Assembly: GCA_003168255.1 (NCBI GenBank)
Contig: PMSU01000178.1
Location: forward strand, 1 to 39,766
DNA length: 39,766 nt
Reading direction: 5' to 3'
DNA from: Actinomycetota bacterium
Lineage (GTDB): Bacteria > Actinomycetota > Actinomycetes > Streptosporangiales > Streptosporangiaceae
The position numbers and the translations under genes were made by a program. The notes under the pieces are model-generated. The model saw only the letters and a list, made by a program, of their open reading frames with translations. It did no database searches and was not told where the DNA came from. Positions 22,948-31,581 of this stretch are shown piece after piece. Within the stretch, counting starts at the first letter, position 1, and each line of letters opens with the position of its first letter.

Positions 22948-24105
22948 TCAGCGCAGGCCCCGCCTTTTGCGCAGCGCGGTCTGGATGATCCGGTCTACCA
23001 GTTGCGGCAGCGGCAGGCCGGTGGCCTCCCACATCACCGGGAAGGCCGAGGCCGGCGTCATCCCAGGCATCGTGTTGATCTCGTTGAGCAGGATCTGGCC
23101 GTCCGGCGTGTAGAAGAAGTCCACCCGTGCCAGCCCTTCGCAGGAGAGCGCGTCGAAGGCGGCGCAGGCAAGCTGCCTGATCTGCTCCACGTGCTCGCCG
23201 GGGATCGGCGGCGGGATGGTCAGGCCAGTGTCGGCCTCCAGGTACTTGGCCTGGAAATCGTAGAAGTCCGCGCCGCCGCCGACGAGCACCTGCGCGGGGA
23301 CGCTCGCGTCCGGCGGCCCGCCGTCGATCCCCTCGAGCACGGCGCACTCGATCTCGATGCCCTCGACCGCCGCCTCGACCAGCACCTTCGGGTCGTGCTC
23401 GCGCGCGGCCTCGATTGCCTCCTCGAGCTCGGCCTGGTCACCCGCCCGGGATATGCCGATGCTGGAGCCGCCGCGGGCGGGCTTGACGAACACCGGCCAG
23501 CCGAGTTCACCGATCTCGTCAAGCACCCGCTTGCGCTCGGTAGCGACCTGCTGGGCCGGCGACGTCCCATCCGGAGCCCAGTCGCGGTCCCGCACGATCA
23601 CGTACCGGCCCACCGGCAGGCCGCGCCCGGCAAAGATCAGCTTCATGTACTCCTTGTCCAGGCCGGCCGCGCTGGCGAGTACCCCGGCTCCGACATAACT
23701 GGTGCCCGTCATCTCGAGCAGGCCCTGTAGCGTGCCGTCCTCGCCGTAGGCGCCGTGCAGCAGCGGCAGCACCACGTCCACTTCACCGAGGCTGCGCGGC
23801 ACCTCACCGGGGCCGGTGACCACCAGCCCGCTCGCGCCGCCTCGGTCGAACCGCGCGGCGACCTCGGTGCCCGGCGTGGCCACCGCCTCGACCGAAGGCA
23901 GCTCGCCACCGCGAATGGCCAGCCGCGACGGATCGTCGGCGGTAAGTACCCAGCGGCCATCGCGGGTGATCCCGACCGGAACCACCTCGTAACGGTCCCG
24001 GTCGATCGCGGCGAGGATATGGCCAGCGCCCACGCAAGACACGGCATGCTCCGTGCTGCGTCCGCCAAACACCACAGCCACCCTGATCTTGCGTTGCCCG
24101 TTCAC
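22948..24105 (-). CDS. ddl: D-alanine--D-alanine ligase
   Basis: An ATP-grasp enzyme joining two D-Ala for peptidoglycan precursors (385 aa from the GTG at 24105). VAVVFGGRSTEHAVSCVGAG is the N-terminal signature. ATP-binding and catalytic segments include FVKPARGGSSIGIS, VEAAVEGIEIECAVLEG, and the metal-ligand region FYTPDGQILLNEINTMPGMT. I prefer the GTG at 24105 because GGAGG is 4 nt upstream; the frame continues to an ATG at 24123 that has no ribosome site. A 17-bp tandem array begins just upstream. It is the last gene of the run plsC, gpsA, PLP enzyme, ddl. Confidence 0.95.
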   Translation of the reverse strand: MNGQRKIRVAVVFGGRSTEHAVSCVGAGHILAAIDRDRYEVVPVGITRDGRWVLTADDPSRLAIRGGELPSVEAVATPGTEVAARFDRGGASGLVVTGPGEVPRSLGEVDVVLPLLHGAYGEDGTLQGLLEMTGTSYVGAGVLASAAGLDKEYMKLIFAGRGLPVGRYVIVRDRDWAPDGTSPAQQVATERKRVLDEIGELGWPVFVKPARGGSSIGISRAGDQAELEEAIEAAREHDPKVLVEAAVEGIEIECAVLEGIDGGPPDASVPAQVLVGGGADFYDFQAKYLEADTGLTIPPPIPGEHVEQIRQLACAAFDALSCEGLARVDFFYTPDGQILLNEINTMPGMTPASAFPVMWEATGLPLPQLVDRIIQTALRKRRGLR

Positions 24106-24118
24106 GCTTCCTCCGTTC

Positions 24119-24232
24119 CGCACTACCGCACTACCGCGCTACCGGCGCTACCGGCGCTACCGCGCTACCGGCGCTACCGCGCTACCGGCGCTACCGCGCT
24201 ACCGGCGCTACCGCGCTACCGGCGCTACCGCA
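24119..24232. repeat. 17-bp tandem array (alternating 8/9-bp half units)
   Basis: Alternating GCTACCGC and GCTACCGGC units fill the spacer between ddl and the PLP-enzyme gene, with about a dozen half units. The period is not a multiple of three. Confidence 0.92.
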
Positions 24233-24255
24233 CAGCCTGGCCCGCCCGCGCCGGG

Positions 24256-25512
24256 TTATCTCGTGTTCAGCGAATCGAGGGCCAGCCGCGCGTCATCGAT
24301 GAGATCCTCGTCGTCCTCGAGGCCGATCGAGAACCGTACCGCGCCCGGATCGATGCCGGCCGCGGCAAGCGCGGCCGCGTCGAGCTGCCGGTGCGTGGTG
24401 GACGCCGCGTGGCCGACCTTGGTGTGCGTCCCGCCGAGCGACGAGGCCACCTGAGCGATCCGCAGCCGGTCGGCGAACGCCATGCCTGCCTCGCGCCCGC
24501 CGCGCGGCGTAATGCTCACGATGGCGCCGAACCGGGTGCCCTCTGGGCCCGCGTCGAACAGCTTCCTGGCCAGCTCATGCCCGCGGTGGCCGGTCAGTCC
24601 CGGGTAGTCCACCCTGGCCACCGCGGGATGCCTGGCCAGCGTCGCGGCGAACACCGCGGCGGTCGAGCACTGCCTGCGTATCCGCACTGGCAGCGTCTCG
24701 AGGCCGCGGCGGAGCAGGAACGCCTCGTCAGGCGCGAGCGAGCCGCCAGTGTCGATACGCACTGCCCTGATCTGGCTGACCAGATCGGGCCGCCCGGTCA
24801 CCACGCCGCCGGTGACGTCGGAGTGTCCGCCGATGTACTTGGTCGCCGAGTGGAGCACCAGGTCCGCCCCGTGCTCCAGCGGCCGGCATACGACCGGAGG
24901 AGCCAGCGTGGAGTCCACCACGAACAGCGCCCCCGCCTCGCCAGCGAGCCGGGCCAGGGCCGGCAGGTCAGCGACGGCAGTGGTCGGGTTGGCGATCGTC
25001 TCCGCGTACACGATCGCGGTGTTAGGACGCAGCGCGGCACGCACCTGCTCCAGATCGGTGATGTCCACGAAGTCGGTCTCCACCCCGAACCTCGCCGCCA
25101 CGTGGCTCAGGAACCCGTAGCTGCCGCCGTACATCGCCGTCGGGGCGACCACGTGCGCGCCGGTCCCGGCGAAGGTGAAGAAGACCCCGCTGATGGCGGC
25201 CATACCGGACGCGAATGCCTGCGCAGTGGCCTGCTCCGGCAGGCCTGTGCTCTCCATCGCGGCGACGGCCAACGCGAACGCGTCGACCGTCGGATTGTCG
25301 ATCCGGCTGTAGCTGTAACCCGGCGCGGTGTCGCCGAGCACCGCCGCGTACTCGGCGGACGATTCGAAGGCGAACGCCGTCGTGCGGTATATCGGCGTGC
25401 CGAGCGGTCGCTGCCGGGGCACCGGCGCCGGCGGCAGGTGGACGGCCCGGGTATTCTCGCCCAGCCGCCGCGCGGCGGTGCCCTGCGCCGGTTGCCAGTT
25501 GTCAGACGCCAT
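24256..25512 (-). CDS. PLP-dependent trans-sulfuration enzyme (cystathionine gamma-synthase/lyase family)
   Basis: A 418-aa Cys/Met-metabolism PLP enzyme. The phosphate-binding loop is in FASGMAAISG, the second-subunit Tyr/Arg in GYSYSRIDNPTVDAFA, and the Schiff-base Lys in LHSATKYIGGHSDVTGG. The C-terminal VRFSIGLEDDEDLIDD is universal in the family. Sequence alone does not separate cystathionine synthase, lyase, methionine lyase or O-acylhomoserine sulfhydrylase. The ATG at 25512 is 6 bp after the gpsA stop, so it is in an operon with gpsA and plsC. Confidence 0.93.
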   Translation of the reverse strand: MASDNWQPAQGTAARRLGENTRAVHLPPAPVPRQRPLGTPIYRTTAFAFESSAEYAAVLGDTAPGYSYSRIDNPTVDAFALAVAAMESTGLPEQATAQAFASGMAAISGVFFTFAGTGAHVVAPTAMYGGSYGFLSHVAARFGVETDFVDITDLEQVRAALRPNTAIVYAETIANPTTAVADLPALARLAGEAGALFVVDSTLAPPVVCRPLEHGADLVLHSATKYIGGHSDVTGGVVTGRPDLVSQIRAVRIDTGGSLAPDEAFLLRRGLETLPVRIRRQCSTAAVFAATLARHPAVARVDYPGLTGHRGHELARKLFDAGPEGTRFGAIVSITPRGGREAGMAFADRLRIAQVASSLGGTHTKVGHAASTTHRQLDAAALAAAGIDPGAVRFSIGLEDDEDLIDDARLALDSLNTR

Positions 25513-25518
25513 GACTAT

Positions 25519-26523
25519 TCAGACCCCATAACGCTCCGGTTTGGCCGAACGTGACGTGAGCAACTCGGCCGCCCGCGCCGCCGCGAGCCCCTTGTGCAGC
25601 ACGGCGGCCACCACCTCGGTGATCGGCATCTCCACGCCATGCCTGCGGGCAAGCTCGAGTATCGACAGCGAGGACTTGACCCCTTCCGCTGTCTGGGTGG
25701 TACCGGCCGTGACCTCGGCGAGCGTCGCCCCCCGACCCAAATTTTCTCCGAACGTCCGGTTCCGAGACAACGGCGAACTGCAGGTAGCGACCAGATCACC
25801 CAGCCCGGCCAGGCCAGCGAAGCTGTGCTCGTCGGCGCCGAGGGCCGCGCCGAGCCTGGCCGTCTCGGCCAGGCCGCGGGTGATCAGGGTCGCCCTGGTG
25901 TTGTCGCCCAGGCCCATCCCCACCGCTATGCCCACGGCCAGGGCGATGACGTTCTTCACCGCCCCGCCGAGCTCGCAGCCGATCACATCGGGGTTGGTGT
26001 ACGGACGGAAGTACGGCGCGTGGCACGCGCCCTGCAGCAGCTTGGCCGCGGCCTCGTCGGTGCAGGCCACCACCGAGGCGGCATGCTGGCGGGCAGCGAT
26101 CTCGCGGGCGAGGTTGGGCCCGGAGACGACGGCGATGCTGTCAGCGGGCGCGCCCAGGACATCGGCGATGACCTGAGTCATCCGGTCGCAGGTGCCGAGT
26201 TCGATGCCCTTCATCAGGCTGACAAGCAGGACCCCGGGCGGGATCAGGGACGCCCAGTTGGCCAGGTTCTGCCTGAGCGACTGGGCCGGAACCGCGAGCA
26301 CGACAAGATCCGCGCCGGCCAGCGCCTCGGCCGGGTCGCAGCACGCGCGCAGTCCGGCGGACAGCTGGATGCCCGGCAGGTAGTCGGGATTCTCGTGCCG
26401 CTCTGAGATGGCCGCAGCGAGGGTCTGCCTGCGGCCCCAAAGGGTTACCGGGGTGCCGGCGTCGCAGAGCACCTGCGCGAACGTGGTGCCCCACGATCCC
26501 GCGCCCATCACCGCCGCTTTCAC
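25519..26523 (-). CDS. gpsA: Glycerol-3-phosphate dehydrogenase [NAD(P)+]
   Basis: A 334-aa cytosolic enzyme reducing dihydroxyacetone phosphate to sn-glycerol 3-phosphate, the backbone of phospholipids. The N-terminal motif is MGAGSWGTTFAQVLCDAG. The catalytic Lys is in GAVKNVIALAVGIAVGMGLG, followed by NTRATLITRGLAE. The GTG start overlaps the stop of the acyltransferase gene (GTGA), which supports translational coupling of two successive steps in phosphatidate synthesis. Confidence 0.97.
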   Translation of the reverse strand: MKAAVMGAGSWGTTFAQVLCDAGTPVTLWGRRQTLAAAISERHENPDYLPGIQLSAGLRACCDPAEALAGADLVVLAVPAQSLRQNLANWASLIPPGVLLVSLMKGIELGTCDRMTQVIADVLGAPADSIAVVSGPNLAREIAARQHAASVVACTDEAAAKLLQGACHAPYFRPYTNPDVIGCELGGAVKNVIALAVGIAVGMGLGDNTRATLITRGLAETARLGAALGADEHSFAGLAGLGDLVATCSSPLSRNRTFGENLGRGATLAEVTAGTTQTAEGVKSSLSILELARRHGVEMPITEVVAAVLHKGLAAARAAELLTSRSAKPERYGV

Positions 26524-27470
26524 CCCTGCTGCGCCTTCCGTGCTGCATCGGGAGAGGTGGTGCCTGGCCCGGTCGTGCCGGGCTCGGTGGTGCCTGGCCC
26601 GGTGGTGCCTGGCGCGGTCGTGCCTGCCCCGGTCGTGCCTGCCCCGGTGGTGCCCGGCCCGGTGCCTGCCCCGGTGGTGCCCGGCCCGGTGCCTGCCCCG
26701 GTCGTGCCTGCCCCGGTCGGGCCCGGCCCGGTGGTGCCGGGCGTCACCTCCGCGCGGCTGGCCCGCGGGTCGTACGGGACGGCGGGCGGCTGCTCGCCGC
26801 GAATCTCGGCGACCAGCTTGGTGACATCGGCCATGATGGCGTTGGTGACGCTGCGGAGGGTGTCCGCGGTGAGCGGCTTGCCTGCGTACGCCGAGAGATC
26901 AACCGGAGGGCCCGCGACGATGTTCACGATCTTGCGCGGGAACGGCTTGGGCCGCTTGTCGCCGTAGGGCATGATGTTCTGCGCCCCCCAGCAGGCGACG
27001 GGGATCACCGGTACACCCGTGGTGAGCGCGAGCCTGGCCACGCCGGTCCTGGCCACCATCGGCCACAGGTCCGGATCCCTGGACGCGGTGCCCTCGGGAT
27101 AGAAGACGACGCATGCGCCGCGGGCGATGCGCTGCTCGGCGTCGTTGAGCACGAGCGCTGCGTCTGCCCGCCCGCGGAACACCGGCAACTGGCCGAACTT
27201 GCGCAGCAGCCAGCCGATGATCTTGACATCGAACACCGGGGACTTGATGGTGAACACCGGGTAATGTCCTGCCTCGTGGCAAAACAAGGCCATGGCAGGC
27301 CAGTCCGCGTAGGACAGATGGTTGCCCGCTACGATCATCCCGCCGTCGCGCGGAAAGTGCTCCTGGCCGCCGGCCCGGTGCTTCATGATGCTGCGGATCA
27401 GCGGCGGCAAGATGATCGTGGTAAAGCGCCGCCAGCCAGGCGAGTAGTCCCGTTCCGCCCGTTTACCCAT
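26520..27470 (-). CDS. plsC: 1-acyl-sn-glycerol-3-phosphate acyltransferase with repeat tail
   Basis: A 316-aa membrane-associated lysophospholipid acyltransferase. The catalytic HX4D motif is in NHLSYADWP (about residues 49-57), and the substrate-binding motif is YPEGTAS (about 124-130). VPVIPVACWGAQNIMP is also typical. The conserved domain ends near residue 230; the rest, about 245-310, is a Gly/Thr/Pro/Ala tail of TTGPG and TTGAG repeats encoded by a 15-bp array. The acyltransferase domain itself looks intact. First gene of the minus-strand operon; divergent from cofC. Confidence 0.94.
   Translation of the reverse strand: MGKRAERDYSPGWRRFTTIILPPLIRSIMKHRAGGQEHFPRDGGMIVAGNHLSYADWPAMALFCHEAGHYPVFTIKSPVFDVKIIGWLLRKFGQLPVFRGRADAALVLNDAEQRIARGACVVFYPEGTASRDPDLWPMVARTGVARLALTTGVPVIPVACWGAQNIMPYGDKRPKPFPRKIVNIVAGPPVDLSAYAGKPLTADTLRSVTNAIMADVTKLVAEIRGEQPPAVPYDPRASRAEVTPGTTGPGPTGAGTTGAGTGPGTTGAGTGPGTTGAGTTGAGTTAPGTTGPGTTEPGTTGPGTTSPDAARKAQQG
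26557..26745 (-). repeat. 15-bp tandem array (13 units) in the plsC tail
   Basis: Eleven 15-bp units near GGTCGTGCCTGCCCC and two 12-bp versions (26662-26673 and 26689-26700) make up the array. Both lengths keep the frame. The internal order of 15- and 12-bp units repeats as a block, pointing to duplication of a 27-bp pair. Confidence 0.94.
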
Positions 27471-27546
27471 GGTCTCGCCCGCTCATCGTCCAGCCCTTCG
27501 CTGCTCATCGGCCAGTCTTGCGGCTCGCAGCGCACCATGTCGAGGC

Positions 27547-28221
27547 ATGATCGCAGCTATGGCCGCTGAAGCACCGCTTACCTGGTCGCTGGTGATTCCC
27601 GTCAAGGTACTTGCCCGCGCCAAATCCCGGCTTACCGGCCTGGCCGGGCCGCGCAGGCCAGAGCTCGCTCTGGCCCTGGCTGCCGACACGGTGGCCGCGG
27701 CCGTGAGCTGCCAGGAAGTGGCAGCGGTGATTGTGGTGAGCGATGATCCGGTGGCGGCGGCAGAGCTAACCGGCCTGGGTGCGCTGGTCGTCCCCGATGA
27801 GCCCGGTGACGGCCTGAACCCGGCGCTCGTGCACGGCGCGGCGGTCGCCGCCGCGCTCCGCCCGGTGGCGGCGACCGGCGCGCTCGCGGCCGATCTGCCG
27901 GCCCTGCGACCGGCTGAACTGGCCCGCGCGCTGCGCGCCGCCGCCGACTGGCCAGAAGCGTTCGTTCCGGACGCGGCCGGATCCGGGACGACGTTGTATA
28001 CCGCGGCGCCTGGCCGCAGGTTCCAGCCCAGGTTCGGGCCGGGATCGAGGCTTGCGCATCGGTCCGCGGGCGCCGCCGAGCTCGCGCTCGCCGACATTGC
28101 CGGGCTACGCCGGGACGTGGACACGCCGGACGACCTGGGCTCTGCGGTGCGGCTCGGTCTCGGCCCGCGCACCGCCGCGATCGCCGCGCAGCTGCTGCCG
28201 CCGGATCCCGGCCGCGACTGA
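27547..28221 (+). CDS. cofC: Phosphoenolpyruvate/2-phospho-L-lactate guanylyltransferase (F420 synthesis)
   Basis: A nucleotidyltransferase (about 225 aa) that activates phosphoenolpyruvate or phospholactate with GTP to start coenzyme F420 synthesis. The start of the domain, WSLVIPVKVLARAKSRLTGL, is the family hallmark. VVSDDP, DGLNPALVHG and the LAADLPAL segment follow, and SGTTLYTAAPGRRFQPRFGPGS is the conserved C-terminal region. ATGs at 27547 and 27559 are both possible; neither has a well-spaced ribosome site. Divergent from plsC. Confidence 0.92.
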   Translation: MIAAMAAEAPLTWSLVIPVKVLARAKSRLTGLAGPRRPELALALAADTVAAAVSCQEVAAVIVVSDDPVAAAELTGLGALVVPDEPGDGLNPALVHGAAVAAALRPVAATGALAADLPALRPAELARALRAAADWPEAFVPDAAGSGTTLYTAAPGRRFQPRFGPGSRLAHRSAGAAELALADIAGLRRDVDTPDDLGSAVRLGLGPRTAAIAAQLLPPDPGRD

Positions 28222-28249
28222 GGTCTGCGGGCCAGCCGGCTTAGCTCGA

Positions 28250-28483
28250 TCAGAAGTGCACGACTGGGCAGGTGAGCGTCCGGGTTATCCCGTCGACCGC
28301 CTGGATCTGGGCGACGACGAGCCTGCCAAGGTCATCGACGTTCTCGGCCTGGGCGCGAACGATGACGTCGTACGGCCCGGTCACATCCTCCGCCTGCGTC
28401 ACTCCGGCGATCTCGGCGATTTGGGCGGCGACCTCAGCGGCCTTGCCGACCTCGGTCTGGACGAGGATGTATGCGTGGACCAC
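28250..28483 (-). CDS. Stand-alone AsnC/Lrp-type ligand-binding (RAM) domain protein
   Basis: A 77-aa protein with only the effector-binding half of Lrp regulators and no helix-turn-helix (AYILVQTEVGKAAEVA, then QAEDVTGPYDVIVRAQ and DGITRTLTCPVVH). Near-identical small proteins sit by thiL in many actinomycetes. The GTG at 28483 is chosen because GGGAGG is 5 nt upstream and the length matches the family. A role in sensing amino acids or pairing with full-length Lrp proteins is inference. Divergent from thiL, with very close starts. Confidence 0.9.
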   Translation of the reverse strand: MVHAYILVQTEVGKAAEVAAQIAEIAGVTQAEDVTGPYDVIVRAQAENVDDLGRLVVAQIQAVDGITRTLTCPVVHF

Positions 28484-28512
28484 GACGTCCTCCCGGGCGG
28501 GCTGGATCAAGA

Positions 28513-29544
28513 ATGTGCGGTATCAGGAATGGCCACGCTACCGCACACCTAGACACCACGCGATCACTGGAGGCGGCTATCACCATCGGGGAACTCGGCG
28601 AGTTCGGTCTCATCGCCGCCATGGCCGCCAGGATGCCCCGGGCGCCAGCCGCGATCGTCGGGATCGGCGACGACGCGGCGGTGCTGCGCGTCCGTGACTC
28701 CCGGGTGGTCGCCAGCACTGACCTGCTCGTGGAGGGTCGGCACTTCCGGCGTGACTGGTCAGGACCCGTCGACATCGGCTGCAAGGCCGCGGCGCAGAAC
28801 CTGGCCGACGTGGCAGCGATGGGTGCCGTGCCCGAGGCGCTGCTGGTGGGGCTCGCCGCACCGTCGGATCTGCCAGTGGCATGGGCGCTGGACCTCGCGT
28901 CCGGGCTGGCCGAGGAGGCCGGCCGGGCTGGCGCGTACGTGGTCGGCGGGGATCTGTCTGGGGCCAGCCAGATCGTCATCGCGGTGACGGCGCTTGGCAC
29001 CATGGCGGGTAGTGACCCGGTCACCAGGAGCGGGGCGCGGCCATCGGACATAGTGGCGGTCGCGGGCCGGCTGGGGTATTCAGCAGCCGGTCTCGCCCTG
29101 CTCGAGGCAGGCCTGGAGCAGCCTGCCGACGCCGTGGCCGCGCACCGGCGGCCACAGCCGCCCTACGATGCCGGGCCGCAGGCAGCGGCGCTGGGCGCCA
29201 CCTCGATGATCGACATCAGCGACGGCCTCATCGCCGACCTAGGTCACATCGCAGCGGCCAGCGGGGTGCTCGTCGATATCGAGACGGCCCGGCTCGATAT
29301 CGGGGCTTCGCTGATCGCCGCGGCGAAGGCGCTGGCCCTTGGCCCGGCGGCCGCCGCCGGATCGCCCGACCCGATGGCCTGGGTACTGTCCGGCGGCGAG
29401 GATCACGCGCTGGCCGCCACTTTTCCGCCGGGTGCCGAGATTCCGACTCATTGGGTCGAAATTGGGCGAGTGCGCGAGGGCAAGGGGGTATGGCTGGACG
29501 GGATGAGTTATCGGGGCGAATTCGGCTGGCAGCACTTCCGCTGA
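28513..29544 (+). CDS. thiL: Thiamine-monophosphate kinase
   Basis: An ATP-dependent kinase making thiamine diphosphate. IVGIGDDAAVL, STDLLVEGRHF, VGGDLSGASQIV, DISDGLIADLGHI and WVLSGGEDHALAATF are the family motifs. Homology to ThiL begins only at ITIGELGEFGLI (28579). The only ATG/GTG starts in frame are ATG at 28513 and 28471, which add 22 or 36 unlike residues. A GGAGG at 28569-28573 is ideally placed for the ATC codon at 28579, so a rare ATC start is possible. I give 28513 as the conventional choice. Confidence 0.9.
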   Translation: MCGIRNGHATAHLDTTRSLEAAITIGELGEFGLIAAMAARMPRAPAAIVGIGDDAAVLRVRDSRVVASTDLLVEGRHFRRDWSGPVDIGCKAAAQNLADVAAMGAVPEALLVGLAAPSDLPVAWALDLASGLAEEAGRAGAYVVGGDLSGASQIVIAVTALGTMAGSDPVTRSGARPSDIVAVAGRLGYSAAGLALLEAGLEQPADAVAAHRRPQPPYDAGPQAAALGATSMIDISDGLIADLGHIAAASGVLVDIETARLDIGASLIAAAKALALGPAAAAGSPDPMAWVLSGGEDHALAATFPPGAEIPTHWVEIGRVREGKGVWLDGMSYRGEFGWQHFR

Positions 29545-29630
29545 CCAGCGAATTCTCACAACAGGTAATTATGCAGCTACGATTCGATATCTAGCATAAA
29601 AGGGCATTTGCTTGATATAAATCGCCCTTG

Positions 29631-30434
29631 ATGCCAGAACGCCAGCGCGAGAGTGCGAGCGGGTCCGGGGGGACGGAGCCAGCCAGCCAGCGCGGCACAC
29701 CATCCCCCGACGCCAAGCCATCACCGGTTGGCGCGCGGCACGCGCTTGGCCGCATGCTGGTGACTCCCACCTTTGTCGCGGGTGCCTGCATTGTTCTGAT
29801 AGCAGCCCTTGCCTATGGCACTACCCAGACGCACCTGCTTTACAGCGGCCAGATGCCCGCATGTGCGGCCGCAAGCTGCTCGGCCGCGACCCCGCAGGAG
29901 GCGGGTGGTATCCCGTTCCGGGTGTCTGCGACGCCAGCAACCGGTGACGCTCAGGGATCCGGATCACGCGGGACCGGCCAGGGACAAGGTGCCGGTGGAG
30001 CGCCGAACGCGAGCAGCGGTCCGCAAGGTAGCCAGGCCGGCCCGGGTGCGGGCTACGGCGGATGGCCGGCACCGACAGCGACGGCGACGGCCAGTTCGCC
30101 CACATCGCGGGTGATCATCGTCTACCGGTCGCTGCAGAGATGGCGCGGCGGATTTCTCGCTGCGATCACGATCTCGAACCACGGCCGGTCAGCCATCGCG
30201 GGTTGGCAGATGTGGATGCGCTACCGGGCGGACCGGATAGACCACCTGTCCGGAGCTCGCTGGTTCCCGGCAAGCCCGAAGGCGCATGGCATCGGACTGG
30301 TAGCGCCGCGATCTGGCCAGCAGTCGCTGCGGCCGGGCGCGAGCGTTCGGTTCGTCTTCCGTGCCACCGGGCTGGCCGGCCCGCCATCCGGCTGCGCCTT
30401 CGACGGTGACCCCTGCAGCTTCGGCCAGCCTTAG
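29631..30434 (+). CDS. Membrane-anchored protein with C-terminal CBM2-like domain
   Basis: A 267-aa protein. Residues 1-40 are hydrophilic, then one transmembrane or uncleaved signal segment (LVTPTFVAGACIVLIAALAY). About residues 90-155 are a Gly/Ser/Gln-rich linker. The C-terminal 100 residues resemble a cellulose-binding CBM2 fold: LQRWRGGFLAAITISNHGRS, AIAGWQMWMRY, LRPGASVRFVFRATG, and a terminal Cys pair. This suggests an extracellular domain that binds polysaccharide; no catalytic domain is present. The ATG at 29631 has no ribosome site but TATAAA lies 9 nt upstream, so transcription may start at or near the ATG. The local sequence is AT-rich. Confidence 0.75.
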   Translation: MPERQRESASGSGGTEPASQRGTPSPDAKPSPVGARHALGRMLVTPTFVAGACIVLIAALAYGTTQTHLLYSGQMPACAAASCSAATPQEAGGIPFRVSATPATGDAQGSGSRGTGQGQGAGGAPNASSGPQGSQAGPGAGYGGWPAPTATATASSPTSRVIIVYRSLQRWRGGFLAAITISNHGRSAIAGWQMWMRYRADRIDHLSGARWFPASPKAHGIGLVAPRSGQQSLRPGASVRFVFRATGLAGPPSGCAFDGDPCSFGQP

Positions 30435-30449
30435 GCCTAACCTGGCAAC

Positions 30450-31265
30450 ATGTCGCGCACACCGCCTGCGGTGCTCACGGTGGCGGGCTCAGATTCCGCG
30501 GGCGGGGCCGGGATACAGGCGGACCTGAAAACCATGCTTGCCCTCGGCGTGCACGGAATGAGCGTGATCTGCGCCGTAACGGCACAGAACTCGGTGGGCG
30601 TCCAGGGATATTGGGAGCTTCCGGCGGAGGCGGTCGCAGCGCAGCTCGAATCTGTCCTGTCCGACATCGGCGTCCAAGCAGTCAAGACAGGAATGCTCGC
30701 TTCAGCCAGGATTGTCGATGCGGTCGCCGACGCACTGGGTAACGTGACGGCCCCCATCGTGGTGGACCCGGTCGCGGCGTCCTCGCACGGGGACCGCCTG
30801 CTGGCGCCGGACGCGCTGGCCGCCATGAAGCAACGGCTGCTCCCGCTGGCCACGGTGGTCACGCCCAACCTGGACGAGGCCGAATTGCTCACCGGCGTCC
30901 GGGCAGCCGATGAGGCCGGGCTGCTAGCGGCCGCTCAGGCGGTCAGGGCGCTTGGTCCCGAGTGGGTGCTGGTGACCGGCGGCCACCTTCCCGCGGACCC
31001 CGTCGACCTGCTCTACGACGGCCAGAGCGTGCACAGGTTCTCGTCCAGGCGGCTACCTGGAAGGCACACGCACGGCACGGGATGCACGCTTGCCGCCGCG
31101 ATAGCGTCGCTGCTCGCGCTGGGCGCGGATGTGCCGCAGGCAGTGGCAGCCGCCAGGGAGTACCTGACCGGAGCGATTAGTGCTGGATTCCCGCTCGGCG
31201 CGGGTACCGGCCCGGTTGATCACGCATGGCGGATGCGGGCCAGTCAGAGCGAGGTTAGCGGCTGA
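30450..31265 (+). CDS. thiD: Hydroxymethylpyrimidine/phosphomethylpyrimidine kinase
   Basis: A 271-aa ribokinase-fold enzyme phosphorylating HMP and HMP-P in thiamine synthesis, in keeping with thiL nearby. VLTVAGSDSAGGAGIQADLK is the N-terminal signature, VKTGMLASARIV and VVDPVAASSHGDRLL follow, and the catalytic GTGCTLAAAIAS is near residue 210. The ATG at 30450 is 6 nt after a -10-like TAACCT and has no ribosome site, so a leaderless transcript is possible. The 3' end overlaps rpmB by 11 bp. Confidence 0.95.
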   Translation: MSRTPPAVLTVAGSDSAGGAGIQADLKTMLALGVHGMSVICAVTAQNSVGVQGYWELPAEAVAAQLESVLSDIGVQAVKTGMLASARIVDAVADALGNVTAPIVVDPVAASSHGDRLLAPDALAAMKQRLLPLATVVTPNLDEAELLTGVRAADEAGLLAAAQAVRALGPEWVLVTGGHLPADPVDLLYDGQSVHRFSSRRLPGRHTHGTGCTLAAAIASLLALGADVPQAVAAAREYLTGAISAGFPLGAGTGPVDHAWRMRASQSEVSG

Positions 31266-31440
31266 CCTTGCCAGCCTTGATGCACGAGGTGCACACCTTG
31301 AGCCGCTTCGGCGTCCGTCCGACCACGGCCCGCACGGTCTGGATGTTGGGGTTCCAGCGGCGGCGGGTGCGGCGGTGCGAGTGCGAGATCCTGTTGCCGA
31401 AACCCGGCCCCTTGCCGCATACGTCGCAGACGGAAGCCAC
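31255..31440 (-). CDS. rpmB: 50S ribosomal protein L28
   Basis: A 61-aa ribosomal protein. VCDVCGKGPGFGNRISHSHR, RRWNPNIQTVR and VCTSCIKAGKVSR match actinomycete L28 throughout, including the zinc-type CXXC pairs. The GTG at 31440 with GGAGCGAT 8 nt upstream gives exactly the family length; the frame is open further but is unlike L28. Confidence 0.96.
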   Translation of the reverse strand: MASVCDVCGKGPGFGNRISHSHRRTRRRWNPNIQTVRAVVGRTPKRLKVCTSCIKAGKVSR

Positions 31441-31581
31441 GGGATCGCTCCATTGGGTTCGTGGGATGGATGGTGCCCCGGCGCGACCATGAGACTCGCA
31501 TGGGCAGTCGTCGAAAGAATAGCCGACCCGCATGCCTGGACGCGAACTGGCTCTGTCAGTGCCTGCTGGCATGCTCGTGTG

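Noticed and set aside
23755..25554. 599-codon plus-strand frame
   Set aside because: Antisense shadow across ddl and the PLP-enzyme gene, both of which have complete family motifs on the minus strand.
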